26,980 bases of DNA, taken from assembly GCA_947070915.1 (NCBI GenBank), contig CAMTDY010000015.1:1-26980 (forward strand), read 5' to 3'. Below are positions 8,086 through 16,685 of the stretch, piece after piece (position 1 is the stretch's first letter; each line of letters starts with the position of its first letter). The position numbers and the translations under genes were made by a program. A model generated the notes under the pieces. That model searched no databases. It saw only the letters and a program-made list of their open reading frames with translations, and had not been told where the DNA came from. The stretch comes from an uncultured Roseburia sp. Lineage in GTDB: Bacteria > Bacillota > Clostridia > Lachnospirales > Lachnospiraceae.

Positions 8086-9216
8086 CTATTTTGCCTTCGC
8101 TGATACCGTCACATAGGGACCAAATATTTTCTTTCCTTTTATATTTTTAAAAGATCTGACCTTAAAACTGTATTTCATGCCACGGACAGCCATTTTATAC
8201 CGATAACCCGTGATCTTATTTTTCTTAATGGTCTTTACGCGGTTAAATTTCGTCTTAAAGCCCTTTACATGAACTTTCATATAAACCTGATAACCGGAAA
8301 CATTTTTATTGCGTTTCCATTTGACCTGAACGCCGCCCCTCACTCCTTTGGCGCGAACACCTTTGAGTTTCGCAGGCACCATCGCCACAGAAACTTCTTT
8401 GGAAGCATATCCTTCGATGGTCTCTCCATCCGAAGTCGCAAATACCGGAATTACTTTATATTTGTAAGTGGTTCCTGCTTTTAAGCCGGTATCGGTAAAA
8501 GAAAGACCTGCTGAAATGCTGCCGCGCAGGGCAAACTGGCCCTTACCGGATTTACGGTATACATGATAGGAGGCAGCTCCATTCACAGCACTCCAGGTGA
8601 GCGTTGCTTTGGTGAGTCCGGCTTCTTTCTTTGAAGACACCTGGGCAGAGCCATCCAATGGATGGAATACCAGACCAGCTCCCGCCGCAAAAGCAGCTAC
8701 CTTTCCATCTGCTTTTCCCCAGATCTCCGGTCTGGCTGCCGCATAGGAAATATTTGTTCCCTGATGCCCCTGGAAAAACAAACTGCTTCCCTGGATCTCC
8801 ACGTCTGTCATAAACACTACATGTTTCAGATACGGACAGCCTTCAAACACCTTGTCCGCCACAGCTGTCACTTTTATTCCATTGATCTTCCCAGGAATGT
8901 AGACTGTTGTAGCTGATCTATTTCCCACATAACCTGTGATGGTCCATGTCTTGTCCGCCACATTTAACGCTGTCTGAAAAGCATTTTCATCCTTTACTGT
9001 ATAATTCCCAATAAATACAGGCAGTGAGGGCAGGGGTACCTCTGTTTTTGATGTCTCTACCGCCGCAGTCTCCGTCACTGGCGCCTGCGCGGTCATGATC
9101 TGTATTTGATCTTCGTCAGTGCCAGTCTCTTTGGAAGCTTTCGCCTCTATAGACGCCAGCCCTGCAATCATTGACAGACACAGAATAGAACATATCCATT
9201 TTTTCATTTTATTCAT
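8086..9216 (-). CDS. Secreted protein with LRR-like and fibronectin type III-like domains
   Basis: This 376-residue exported protein has a signal peptide of about 27 residues (MNKMKKWICSILCLSMIAGL... EAKA). A short region around residues 65-150 resembles the BspA-type leucine-rich fold (TVYIPGKINGIKVTAVADKVF, then CPYLKHVVF). It is followed by a fibronectin type III-like domain (about 195-285, ATLTWSAVNGAASYHVYRKSG) and a second very Lys/Arg-rich one to the C-terminus. There is no LPXTG or lipobox. The C-terminal half resembles that of the HELTH protein nearby in composition and fold. It has its own strong promoter. Two ATGs (9216 and 9207) are compatible with the GGAGG/AAAGG ribosome binding site. 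The probable role is cell-surface binding or adhesion; this is an inference. Confidence 0.75.
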   Translation of the reverse strand: MNKMKKWICSILCLSMIAGLASIEAKASKETGTDEDQIQIMTAQAPVTETAAVETSKTEVPLPSLPVFIGNYTVKDENAFQTALNVADKTWTITGYVGNRSATTVYIPGKINGIKVTAVADKVFEGCPYLKHVVFMTDVEIQGSSLFFQGHQGTNISYAAARPEIWGKADGKVAAFAAGAGLVFHPLDGSAQVSSKKEAGLTKATLTWSAVNGAASYHVYRKSGKGQFALRGSISAGLSFTDTGLKAGTTYKYKVIPVFATSDGETIEGYASKEVSVAMVPAKLKGVRAKGVRGGVQVKWKRNKNVSGYQVYMKVHVKGFKTKFNRVKTIKKNKITGYRYKMAVRGMKYSFKVRSFKNIKGKKIFGPYVTVSAKAK

Positions 9217-9262
9217 CCTTTCCTCCCCGGTTTCGTTGCCGGAATTTCATTTATCCTTTCTC

Positions 9263-9291
9263 ATTTTACAGAGTTTTCAGGATAAAATCAA
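9263..9291 (-). promoter_or_regulatory. Sigma-A promoter of the LRR/FnIII gene and yhaM
   Basis: Minus-strand TTGATT (9291-9286), 17 bases, TAAAAT (9268-9263). It lies about 50 bases upstream of ATG 9216 and diverges from the mutS2 promoter, with about 50 bases between their -35 boxes. Confidence 0.7.
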
Positions 9292-9341
9292 GTATAGATT
9301 CGTTTTGTGGCAGGAATCAGTCAGTTTTTTTGTTAATTTCG

Positions 9342-9370
9342 TTGTAAGCCCTGTTTTTCTGTGGTAAAAT
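9342..9370 (+). promoter_or_regulatory. Sigma-A promoter of mutS2
   Basis: TTGTAA (9342-9347), 17 bases, TAAAAT (9365-9370), with an extended TG (9362-9363). The predicted start is near 9377, leaving a leader of about 25 bases that carries GGAGGT (9391-9396) before GTG 9402. Confidence 0.7.
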
Positions 9371-9401
9371 AATTTCATCTTTAGCTTTTTGGAGGTATCA
9401 T

Positions 9402-11765
9402 GTGAATAAGAAAGTATGCAAAACTTTAGAATTTGATAAAATTATAGATATGCTGGTAAATGAAGCCGATTCTGCCCTTGGAAAAGATAGTGCAAGACGC
9501 CTGCGTCCGCTGTCTGACCGGGAGGAGATCACCGCACTGCAGGCAGAGACCACCCACGCCCTGACCCGGATCTTCCACCACGGCCCTCTGTCCTTCCACG
9601 GACTGACAGATATCCGTCCGGGACTGGTACCCCTTTCCAAAGGCGGTACGCTGGGAGCCGGAGAGCTGCTTCGGATCGGCGCCCTTCTGGATGTAGCGGA
9701 AAGGGCCGTAAAATATGAGGCAAAAGATGAAGAAAAGGATTTTCTTTCCGGCCGTTTCTCCGGTCTGCAGACATTTCCGGAAATCCTCAAGGAAATCCGC
9801 CGCTGCATCCTCTCAGAAGAGGAGATCAGCGATGACGCCAGCAGTGAACTGCGGCGTATCCGCCGCACCATCAAAAATACCAATGACAAAGTGCGGGAAC
9901 AACTGAATGCCACCGTAAATTCATCCTCGGAAATGCTCCGGGACAACCTGGTCACCATGCGGAACGGGCGCTACTGCCTTCCGGTTAAGCAGGAGTATAA
10001 ATCTTCTTTTCAGGGAATGATCCATGACCAGAGCGCCACTGGTTCCACCTTTTTTATTGAACCGATGGCTATCGTAAAACTAAATAATGAACTAGCAGAA
10101 CTTGCCATGAAGGAGCAGGAGGAGATTGAGAAGATCCTTGCTGCCATAAGCAGTCTGTGTGCTCCCGAAACAGAGGGACTGGAACGAAATGTTATTTTAC
10201 TCGCCGAACTTGATTTTATTTTTGCCAAAGCAAAGCTTTCCAAAAAAATGCAGGGAAGCGAGCCGGACTTTTCGGAAAATCATATAGAGATAAAAAAAGG
10301 GCGCCATCCTCTGATACCAAGAGACCGGGTGGTCCCAATTGACGTAAAACTGGGACAGGATTACCGCCTGCTGATCATCACCGGTCCAAACACTGGAGGA
10401 AAAACGGTTTCCCTGAAAACGGTGGGACTCTTCACCCTGATGGGACAGGCAGGCCTTCATATTCCAGCTTTTGACGGCTCACATCTTCGGGTTTTTGAAG
10501 AAGTCTATGCAGATATCGGCGATGAACAGAGCATAGAGCAGAGCCTCAGTACCTTCTCTTCCCACATGACCAATACCATCTCTATCTTAAAGAGAGCAAA
10601 CAAAAATACACTGGCACTTTTTGATGAGCTGGGAGCGGGCACCGATCCCGTGGAGGGAGCCGCCCTGGCGATCTCGATTCTCGACAATCTGCTGAACCGG
10701 CAGGTCACAGCCATGGCTACCACCCATTACAGCGAGCTCAAGGTATATGCCCTTTCCACAGAACAGGTGGAAAATGCCTCCTGTGAGTTTGATGTAGAAT
10801 CACTGCAGCCCACCTACCGTCTTCTGATCGGTGTTCCTGGAAAAAGTAATGCCTTTGCCATCTCCAGCAAGCTGGGGCTGCCAAAGGAGATCATCGACAA
10901 GGCCAATTCCCTGGTGGACGAGGATGCGCGCTCTTTTGAGGATGTGGTGACAGGTCTGGAGCAGACGAGAAAAGAGCTGGAGGCAGAACAGCAGAAAGCG
11001 GCATCCTACCGGGAAGAGATTGAGCGCCAGAAACGAAAACTGGAGGAAAAAAATGAGCGCATTGACAAGGCAAAAGACAAGATCCTGCGCCGTGCCAATG
11101 AAGAGGCAAATGAGATCCTTCAGAATGCGAAAGATATCGCTGACGAATCCATCCGTAAATACAATAAATGGATGGAGGGCGGCGCCATTAAGGATATGGA
11201 AAAACAGCGCTCCTCCATCCGGGAAGAACTGCGAAGAACAGGGGAAAAACTGGACTCCGGCAAGAAAAAGCGCCGTAATGACAACGCACCAGATAAGCTG
11301 AACATCGGCGATCTGGTCATGGTTCATTCCATGGGCGTCAAAGGAACCGTCAGCTCCCTGCCCAACAATAAGGGAAAACTTTTTGTACAGATGGGAATCC
11401 TGCGTTCGGAGGTAGACATAAAAGATCTTGAGCTGTTGGAGGAAGAGACCTTACAGATCCGGAAAGAAAAGATCCGGGAGCGCTCCAATGCCGGCAGGAT
11501 CAAAATGTCAAAATCCATGAACATCTCTTCCAGCATAAACCTGATCGGAAAAACAGTAGATGAAGCCATCGCAGTATTGGACAAATATCTGGATGATGCC
11601 TATCTCGCCAGACTGCATCAGGTAACGATCATACACGGGGTTGGTACAGGCGCCCTGAAAAATGCGGTACAGGCCCACTGTAAAAAGACGAATTATATCC
11701 AATCCTATCGTATGGGTGAATACGGAGAAGGCGGATATGGTGTAACCGTGGTAGACTTTAAATAG
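9402..11765 (+). CDS. mutS2: MutS2 family ATPase/endonuclease with Smr domain
   Basis: MutS2 proteins bind branched DNA or collided ribosomes and act in recombination control or ribosome rescue (MutS2/RqcU in Bacillus). They lack the mismatch-recognition domain of MutS. The 787-residue length is typical. MutS-type core and clamp helices precede a Walker A motif GPNTGGKT at residues 328-335 and a Walker B LALFDELGAGTDP (Asp408-Glu409). A long charged coiled coil follows (about 510-625), then a KOW/SH3-like region (LNIGDLVMVHSMGVKGTV) and a C-terminal Smr nuclease domain (about 712-787) with HGVGTG. The start is GTG 9402; the overlapping ATG at 9400 is followed immediately by a stop. A 64-base gap leads to the response regulator, with no terminator visible. 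Confidence 0.95.
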   Translation: MNKKVCKTLEFDKIIDMLVNEADSALGKDSARRLRPLSDREEITALQAETTHALTRIFHHGPLSFHGLTDIRPGLVPLSKGGTLGAGELLRIGALLDVAERAVKYEAKDEEKDFLSGRFSGLQTFPEILKEIRRCILSEEEISDDASSELRRIRRTIKNTNDKVREQLNATVNSSSEMLRDNLVTMRNGRYCLPVKQEYKSSFQGMIHDQSATGSTFFIEPMAIVKLNNELAELAMKEQEEIEKILAAISSLCAPETEGLERNVILLAELDFIFAKAKLSKKMQGSEPDFSENHIEIKKGRHPLIPRDRVVPIDVKLGQDYRLLIITGPNTGGKTVSLKTVGLFTLMGQAGLHIPAFDGSHLRVFEEVYADIGDEQSIEQSLSTFSSHMTNTISILKRANKNTLALFDELGAGTDPVEGAALAISILDNLLNRQVTAMATTHYSELKVYALSTEQVENASCEFDVESLQPTYRLLIGVPGKSNAFAISSKLGLPKEIIDKANSLVDEDARSFEDVVTGLEQTRKELEAEQQKAASYREEIERQKRKLEEKNERIDKAKDKILRRANEEANEILQNAKDIADESIRKYNKWMEGGAIKDMEKQRSSIREELRRTGEKLDSGKKKRRNDNAPDKLNIGDLVMVHSMGVKGTVSSLPNNKGKLFVQMGILRSEVDIKDLELLEEETLQIRKEKIRERSNAGRIKMSKSMNISSSINLIGKTVDEAIAVLDKYLDDAYLARLHQVTIIHGVGTGALKNAVQAHCKKTNYIQSYRMGEYGEGGYGVTVVDFK

Positions 11766-11829
11766 ATCCTGCCCCAGCCCGACAGGTATCTCCAGGTCAC
11801 CCCAAAGATTGAGAAAGGATGAACACATT

Positions 11830-12552
11830 ATGGCGGACAAACAGAAAATTCTTATCGTGGATGATGATACCAATATCGCAGAACTGATCGAGCTCTATCT
11901 GACGAAAGAATGCTTCCAGTGCCAGCAGGCACATGATGGAGAAGAGGCCTTGAAAAAGCATGCTTCCTTCAGACCGGATCTGATCCTCCTGGATATCATG
12001 CTCCCTGGGATCGATGGCTACGACGTATGCCGGGAGATACGAAAAACCTCCTCTGTCCCGATCATCATGCTCTCAGCGAAAGGGGAAGTCTTTGATAAAG
12101 TACTGGGACTGGAGCTGGGAGCAGACGACTATATCATCAAACCCTTTGATTCCAAGGAACTGGTGGCGAGAGTAAAAGCGGTATTAAGACGTTACAAACC
12201 GGAACCGGCGGAAATTGTGGAATCCGATGACCCGGAAGATGGCGGAGTGGAATCGGTAAAATATAAAGATCTTATAGTAAGTCTTTCCAATTATTCTGTC
12301 ACCTATATGGGGAACTCCATTGAGATGCCCCCAAAGGAACTGGAGCTTTTATATTTTCTTACCACCCATCCCAACCAGGTTTTTACACGGGAACAGCTTC
12401 TGGACCGCATCTGGGGCTATGAATATGTAGTGGATACCCGCACTGTGGATGTCCATATCAAACGCCTCCGGGAAAAGATCAAGGATCACAGCGAATGGCG
12501 CATCGCCACCGTGTGGGGGATTGGATACAAGTTTGAAACAATAAAGGGGTGA
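11830..12552 (+). CDS. OmpR/PhoB-family response regulator
   Basis: A 240-residue DNA-binding response regulator. The receiver domain has the acidic pair in KILIVDDDTN, the phospho-acceptor Asp55 in LILLDIMLPG, the conserved Ser/Thr in IIMLSAKGE and the Lys in IIKPFD. A winged-helix DNA-binding domain follows (YFLTTHPNQVFTREQLL, then RTVDVHIKRLREKI). The frame extends up to a TTG at 11809, but ATG 11830 has AAAGGA 10 bases upstream and matches the usual family start. The stop TGA overlaps the upstream GTG of the kinase frame. It may be partly transcribed from the mutS2 promoter. The regulon cannot be told from sequence. Confidence 0.92.
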   Translation: MADKQKILIVDDDTNIAELIELYLTKECFQCQQAHDGEEALKKHASFRPDLILLDIMLPGIDGYDVCREIRKTSSVPIIMLSAKGEVFDKVLGLELGADDYIIKPFDSKELVARVKAVLRRYKPEPAEIVESDDPEDGGVESVKYKDLIVSLSNYSVTYMGNSIEMPPKELELLYFLTTHPNQVFTREQLLDRIWGYEYVVDTRTVDVHIKRLREKIKDHSEWRIATVWGIGYKFETIKG

Positions 12553-12560
12553 TACTGCAC

Positions 12561-13655
12561 ATGAGAAGATTCCGATTTACTTTTGGCAGAAAACTGGCTC
12601 TATTATACCTGTTTATTTTTGCAGGTTCCTACTATATGACTCACACCTTAGGTTTCACAGTTATCAAAAACCGTGTGCTGGCAGAGATCCTAAGCAACCC
12701 GGATCTGGATGCCTCTGTGGTCCCTGGCCGCATCCGCTATTATTTTAATCTGCTGGATGCCACCTTTTATCTTATGGCTGTCGTGCTGGGACTTGCCTTT
12801 ATACTGATCTATGTTATAAATATTGTCCCTCTGCGCAGGCTCTGTCAGGCAGCAAAATCTTTTTCTGTCAGCCGATACAATCCGCCTGTCATATTCCATA
12901 CTCATGATGAGTACCAGGACTTGGCAGATGCACTAAATATCATAGGGAAGGATCTGAATAACTTTGATGAATACCAGAGGGCATTTATTTCAAATATTTC
13001 CCATGATTTCCGATCTCCCCTCACCTCCATCCGGGGGTACGCCCAGGCAATGTTAGATGGCACGATCCCCTATGAGACCCAGGAGAAATACCTAAACATC
13101 ATTCTATCAGAAACGGACCGCCTGACCAATCTCACCTCGAACCTGCTGGAACTGAATTCTTTTAACCGGGAAAGTGTTCTTCTGGATCTCACCAACTTCA
13201 ATATCCATGAAACGATCATCCAGACGGTCAATACCCTGGAGGGCACTGCAGCCAAAAAAGGGATTACCTTCGCACTGGATTTCAATGCAAAAAAAGAGCT
13301 GATGGTCAATGCCGATGAGGGAAAGATCCATCAGGTGCTCTACAATCTTATTGACAACGCCGTAAAATTCAGCCACTCTAATTCTGAAGTAAAGATCGGC
13401 GCCCGCAAAAAAGGAGAAAAGATCTTTGTCTCCGTGAAAGATTCTGGCATCGGTATTCCCAAAAACAGCATTGGTAAAGTATTTGACCGCTTTTATAAAA
13501 CCGACCTCTCCCGTGGGAAAGACAAAAAAGGAACAGGACTTGGTCTGTCGATCTCCAAGGAGATCATCAATTCCCACAACCAGACCATCAACGTCGTTAG
13601 TACAGAGGGCGTCGGGACAGAATTTATCTTTACTTTAAAAAAGGGCAGGGAATAA
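12561..13655 (+). CDS. Membrane sensor histidine kinase
   Basis: Cognate partner of the upstream response regulator. Two membrane segments (about residues 11-30 and 55-75 from this start) flank an external loop of only about 25 residues. A HAMP-like region (PLRRLCQAAKSFS) follows, then the HisKA box with phospho-acceptor His148 in FISNISHDFRSPLTS, and the ATP-binding domain with N (LIDNAVKFS), G1 (DSGIGIP), F (FDRFYK) and G2 (GTGLGLSIS) boxes. GTG 12549 overlaps the regulator's stop, but ATG 12561 is better placed behind the GGGGTGAT ribosome binding site. The short loop suggests the signal is sensed in or at the membrane, or by a partner protein. Confidence 0.92.
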   Translation: MRRFRFTFGRKLALLYLFIFAGSYYMTHTLGFTVIKNRVLAEILSNPDLDASVVPGRIRYYFNLLDATFYLMAVVLGLAFILIYVINIVPLRRLCQAAKSFSVSRYNPPVIFHTHDEYQDLADALNIIGKDLNNFDEYQRAFISNISHDFRSPLTSIRGYAQAMLDGTIPYETQEKYLNIILSETDRLTNLTSNLLELNSFNRESVLLDLTNFNIHETIIQTVNTLEGTAAKKGITFALDFNAKKELMVNADEGKIHQVLYNLIDNAVKFSHSNSEVKIGARKKGEKIFVSVKDSGIGIPKNSIGKVFDRFYKTDLSRGKDKKGTGLGLSISKEIINSHNQTINVVSTEGVGTEFIFTLKKGRE

Positions 13656-13683
13656 ACTGCCAGCCTCACGCTCCGCGTAAGTC

Positions 13684-13730
13684 ATAAAAGAGTGTACTCC
13701 TCCGGTTCTCCAGAAGAATACACTCTTTAT
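13684..13730. terminator. Bidirectional terminator between kinase and chemoreceptor
   Basis: AAAGAGTGTA (13687-13696) pairs perfectly with TACACTCTTT (13719-13728), with T-containing tails on both strands. It sits between two convergent genes ending at 13655 and 13764 and can serve both. Confidence 0.65.
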
Positions 13731-13763
13731 TAATGCCGATATTATACGATTTTAACGCTGAAA

Positions 13764-15494
13764 TCATTCAACAGAATCTACACTGAACTTCTTCATGTGC
13801 TGGTCAATGACCTCCGCCACATCCAGAAGCTGTTTTGCATTTTTAGAAATATCATCCACTACTGTACTTACCTCGGTAACGGATGCGGATGCTTCTTCTG
13901 TTCCCGCAGCATTCTGCTCTGCAATGGCTGTAAGGTTTTGTACGATGTCTACCACATTCACTCTCGCCTGATCCATATTCTGTGTCTTCTCAGAAATAGA
14001 GGTAATTCCACGCATGGAATGCTCGATTCCCTCCTGAACTTCGGAAAACATAGATCCTGTGGTGTCTACCTTCTGCATCTGGGTATCCATGATCTTCTTT
14101 ACCTTATCCATAGTCACCACTGCTTTTTCAGAATCTTCCATCAGCATGTTAGTGATCCCCTGAACTTTCATGGCAGAATCATTGGACTGCTCCGCAAGCT
14201 TCTGGATCTGGTTTGCCACCACGGCAAATCCTTTTCCCTGTTCCCCGGCCCTGGCAGCTTCGATGGAAGCATTCAGTGACAGCAGGTTGGTCTCCTCTGC
14301 GATGGATGTGATCAGTGCGATGGCATCTTTGATCTTCATGGCAGACTCGTTAGTGGTATTAGTCTGACGGTAAATCTCCTCGATAGACTCTTTTACCTCG
14401 GAATTGATTTCCTCCAGTTCTTTCAGGTTATTGTTTGCCGCTTCCCCGGATTCCTTCATCCGCTCAACGTTACGGCGGAGTCCAGAAACCTCTTCATTTG
14501 TCTCTTCCACCATATTTCCAATAACAATAACGCTTTCCGTAGCCGTCTGGGTATCCTGTGCCTGAGAGGACGCCCCCTCTGCCATATCCCGGACTGCGCT
14601 GTTGATCTGCCCAATCGTGCCAGCTGTCAAAGAAGCATTTTTGCTAAGGCTGTCGGAAGAAGTGTACAATTTCTCACTCTGTCCCTTCAGTTCTGCCACC
14701 ACTTCACCCAGCTTCTCCTGTACTTCACAAACAGATCGTGCCATCAGTCCAGTTTCATCCCTGCTCTTAAGGAGCTTATCCAGCTCTGGATCTTTTGTAA
14801 AATTAAGCTCTCCCATCCTGGCAACAATCTGCGCGATCTTTCTCAACGGATCGATGAGTATATGGAAACCGATAAACGCTATGATCAGGCAGATGATTTC
14901 TGCGATTCCGCCAGAAACCGCCATCACTGTCTCAACATGGCTCACTGAGGAAAAAACATCGGATTCATCCGCACTGATAACAAGAATAAAGTCTGCCTCC
15001 GGATTTACATAATATCCTGCATACTTTACCTCACCCTTAAAATTATAGGTGACAATATCCGCTTCCGGAACTTTCCCGGAACCGATCTCTTTCACAACTT
15101 TGGTGATCACTTCATTCTCCACCGGCTGGCCGATCTTCTCCGCTGTGGGATGATACAACATGGTTCCATCTGCGTCTACAACATAAGCATAACTGGACTC
15201 CACATTCTGAATCTTCAGATCCTTGAAAAGTGTTTCCAGTTTCTCCTTCGATAGTGCAGTCCTGCCGCGGGCCGATACTTCTGTTCCCAGGATCTCTCCA
15301 TTGGAGACCACTACATCATGGATGTATCCCTGCACCATGCCACTCATTGTCTTACGCACCTGCGGCATGGCAACAACAATGGTAATAAAGATCACCAGTG
15401 TGATCATGATCGCCACAAAAATCAATCCTTTGATCTTCAAAGGCAAAGATACCTTTTTGTCTCTACTCCTGTCTAAACCCCGCTTATCTGTCAT
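13764..15494 (-). CDS. Methyl-accepting chemotaxis protein with Cache sensor
   Basis: A 576-residue transmembrane chemoreceptor. TM1 spans about residues 25-45 and is followed by an extracellular Cache-type domain (to about 190; YAYVVDADGTMLYHP, then GYYVNPEADFILVISAD). Then come TM2 (about 193-215), a HAMP region and a long cytoplasmic coiled-coil signalling domain with the hairpin tip EETNLLSLNASIEAARAGEQ and GKGFAVVANQIQKLAEQS, which contacts CheA/CheW. Small-molecule ligands are bound by Cache domains in this family; the ligand here is unknown. ATG 15494 has a strong GAAGGAGG ribosome binding site and begins 16 bases after the trmL stop, so it is probably read from the trmL transcript. 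Confidence 0.93.
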   Translation of the reverse strand: MTDKRGLDRSRDKKVSLPLKIKGLIFVAIMITLVIFITIVVAMPQVRKTMSGMVQGYIHDVVVSNGEILGTEVSARGRTALSKEKLETLFKDLKIQNVESSYAYVVDADGTMLYHPTAEKIGQPVENEVITKVVKEIGSGKVPEADIVTYNFKGEVKYAGYYVNPEADFILVISADESDVFSSVSHVETVMAVSGGIAEIICLIIAFIGFHILIDPLRKIAQIVARMGELNFTKDPELDKLLKSRDETGLMARSVCEVQEKLGEVVAELKGQSEKLYTSSDSLSKNASLTAGTIGQINSAVRDMAEGASSQAQDTQTATESVIVIGNMVEETNEEVSGLRRNVERMKESGEAANNNLKELEEINSEVKESIEEIYRQTNTTNESAMKIKDAIALITSIAEETNLLSLNASIEAARAGEQGKGFAVVANQIQKLAEQSNDSAMKVQGITNMLMEDSEKAVVTMDKVKKIMDTQMQKVDTTGSMFSEVQEGIEHSMRGITSISEKTQNMDQARVNVVDIVQNLTAIAEQNAAGTEEASASVTEVSTVVDDISKNAKQLLDVAEVIDQHMKKFSVDSVE

Positions 15495-15510
15495 ATTAAA
15501 AATACCTCCT

Positions 15511-16014
15511 TCAATTATCTGCCGCCCATGAGAGCCTGTGCAGTTCTCCTTTTGTATTTAAATGTGCAAACCCCTGCTGTCTCAATGCCTCATACAAAAC
15601 AATCGCCACAGAATTTCCAAGATTCAGCGAACGAATATCCTCGAACATCGGTATCCGGATCGTATTCTCTTCATTTTCCACAAGTATTTCCTCCGGAATC
15701 CCTCTGCTCTCCTTTCCAAACATTATATAGCAGTCCTCCTCAAAGGCTGCTTCTGTATAGATCTTTCTCGCCTTAGTCGTCGCCATATAAATTTTTGCCG
15801 CTGGATTCTTCTCCAAAAAATCCTGATAACAGTCATAAATTGTTACGTCCAGTTTATCCCAGTAATCAAGTCCTGCCCGCTTCACCTGCTTCTCCGATAT
15901 CTGAAACCCCATTGGTTCGATCAGATGCAGCCTTGCTCCGGCTGCCACACAGGTTCGCCCAATATTTCCGGTATTCGCTGGTATTTCAGGTTCCAATAGA
16001 ACGATATTAAGCAT
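15511..16014 (-). CDS. trmL: tRNA (cytidine(34)-2'-O)-methyltransferase TrmL
   Basis: A SPOUT-class methyltransferase that 2'-O-methylates the wobble base of certain tRNA-Leu isoacceptors in the cytoplasm. All three SpoU motifs are present: NTGNIGRTC near the N-terminus, the central FGKESRGIPEE, and the C-terminal knot RSLNLGNSVAIVLYEALRQ. At 167 residues it is the usual minimal size. The open frame extends to 16059, but ATG 16014 matches the family's start (MLNIVLLEP) and has AGGAAGGGG 6 bases upstream. The chemoreceptor gene follows after 16 bases. Confidence 0.92.
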   Translation of the reverse strand: MLNIVLLEPEIPANTGNIGRTCVAAGARLHLIEPMGFQISEKQVKRAGLDYWDKLDVTIYDCYQDFLEKNPAAKIYMATTKARKIYTEAAFEEDCYIMFGKESRGIPEEILVENEENTIRIPMFEDIRSLNLGNSVAIVLYEALRQQGFAHLNTKGELHRLSWAADN

Positions 16015-16066
16015 TTGAAACCCCTTCCTAGTCTGCCAAAATTTTCTTTTTACTCCCAAAAAGATG

Positions 16067-16096
16067 AAAAAATGCTATGTAACACATAACATTTTT
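16067..16096 (-). terminator. Rho-independent terminator after cheX
   Basis: An almost perfect stem (16068-16080 with 16084-16096, one G-T pair) with a three-base loop. On the minus strand it has an A-run before and a TTTTTT run after, 16 bases past the cheX stop. It isolates cheX from trmL and the chemoreceptor. Confidence 0.75.
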
Positions 16097-16111
16097 GCCA
16101 CAGATCTTATG

Positions 16112-16579
16112 TTATTCCTGTCTCAGTGCTAAATACAATTCCACTATTGATCCTTCAAAAGTCAATGGAACACAAAGACTTTTCGCATATGTGCTGGTAA
16201 AACTCACTTTGCCATGGGACAGCGCCGGAGGCGTAATGTCAATCCCCACTCCGCTGGAAGAAAACACGGTGGCTGCATTTCCCATGATCATATTGCCAAG
16301 CTCACTGAGTGCACTTGCCGAAAAATCATCGATACTCTTTACCTCTGTCATACACATCTTCGAGGCAATATTACAGGCATCTTTTTCTACCATGGCAAGA
16401 AGAACCTGACCCCTCATCTCACCGGTGACACCAATGATAATAACCCATGTATCCGGTCCGAAATCAGCTTCTTTTAAACCTGGTTTCTGTATAGATACAT
16501 CGACGAAACACATGTCCTGTATCACTTTTTTGGCTGCTATCAAAAAAGGATTGATATGTTCTGCATTCAGTGTAGCCAT
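16112..16579 (-). CDS. cheX: CheX-like CheY-P phosphatase
   Basis: CheC/CheX/FliY-family proteins dephosphorylate the chemotaxis regulator CheY-P in the cytoplasm. The 155-residue length and alpha/beta pattern fit CheX. The signature helix SALSELGNMIMGNAA carries the catalytic Glu93 and Asn96 (E-x2-N). Only one such helix is present, as in CheX rather than CheC. The frame extends to a TTG at 16603, but ATG 16579 has AAAGGAGAAAGG just upstream. It has its own promoter and terminator. No cheA, cheW or cheY gene is in the window, although a chemoreceptor follows about 600 bases downstream. Confidence 0.82.
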   Translation of the reverse strand: MATLNAEHINPFLIAAKKVIQDMCFVDVSIQKPGLKEADFGPDTWVIIIGVTGEMRGQVLLAMVEKDACNIASKMCMTEVKSIDDFSASALSELGNMIMGNAATVFSSSGVGIDITPPALSHGKVSFTSTYAKSLCVPLTFEGSIVELYLALRQE

Positions 16580-16680
16580 ATTTCCTTTCTCCTTTCCAGA
16601 CAAAATACTTCCGTCTGTCTAACTCTCCCCCATCAGGTCTATGGCTCTGATTGACACCACTCGCTTAACCTTTTGGCTAC
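16580..16680 (-). other. Long, potentially structured cheX leader
   Basis: From the predicted transcript start near 16679 to ATG 16579 there are about 100 untranslated bases. Two inverted repeats are visible: ATCAG/CTGAT (16632-16651) and CAGAC/GTCTG (16597-16617), the latter next to the ribosome binding site. I compared it by eye with the c-di-GMP-I riboswitch consensus and saw no match. Confidence 0.4.
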
Positions 16681-16685
16681 TTTTT

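Noticed and set aside
9398..9958. Minus-strand 186-residue ORF over the mutS2 5' end
   Set aside because: It is a Ser/Arg-rich shadow of a conserved gene that has a promoter and ribosome binding site on the other strand.
11766..11829. Possible separate promoter for the two-component genes
   Set aside because: No hexamer pair with proper spacing was seen in the gap after mutS2. It remains possible that one lies inside mutS2.
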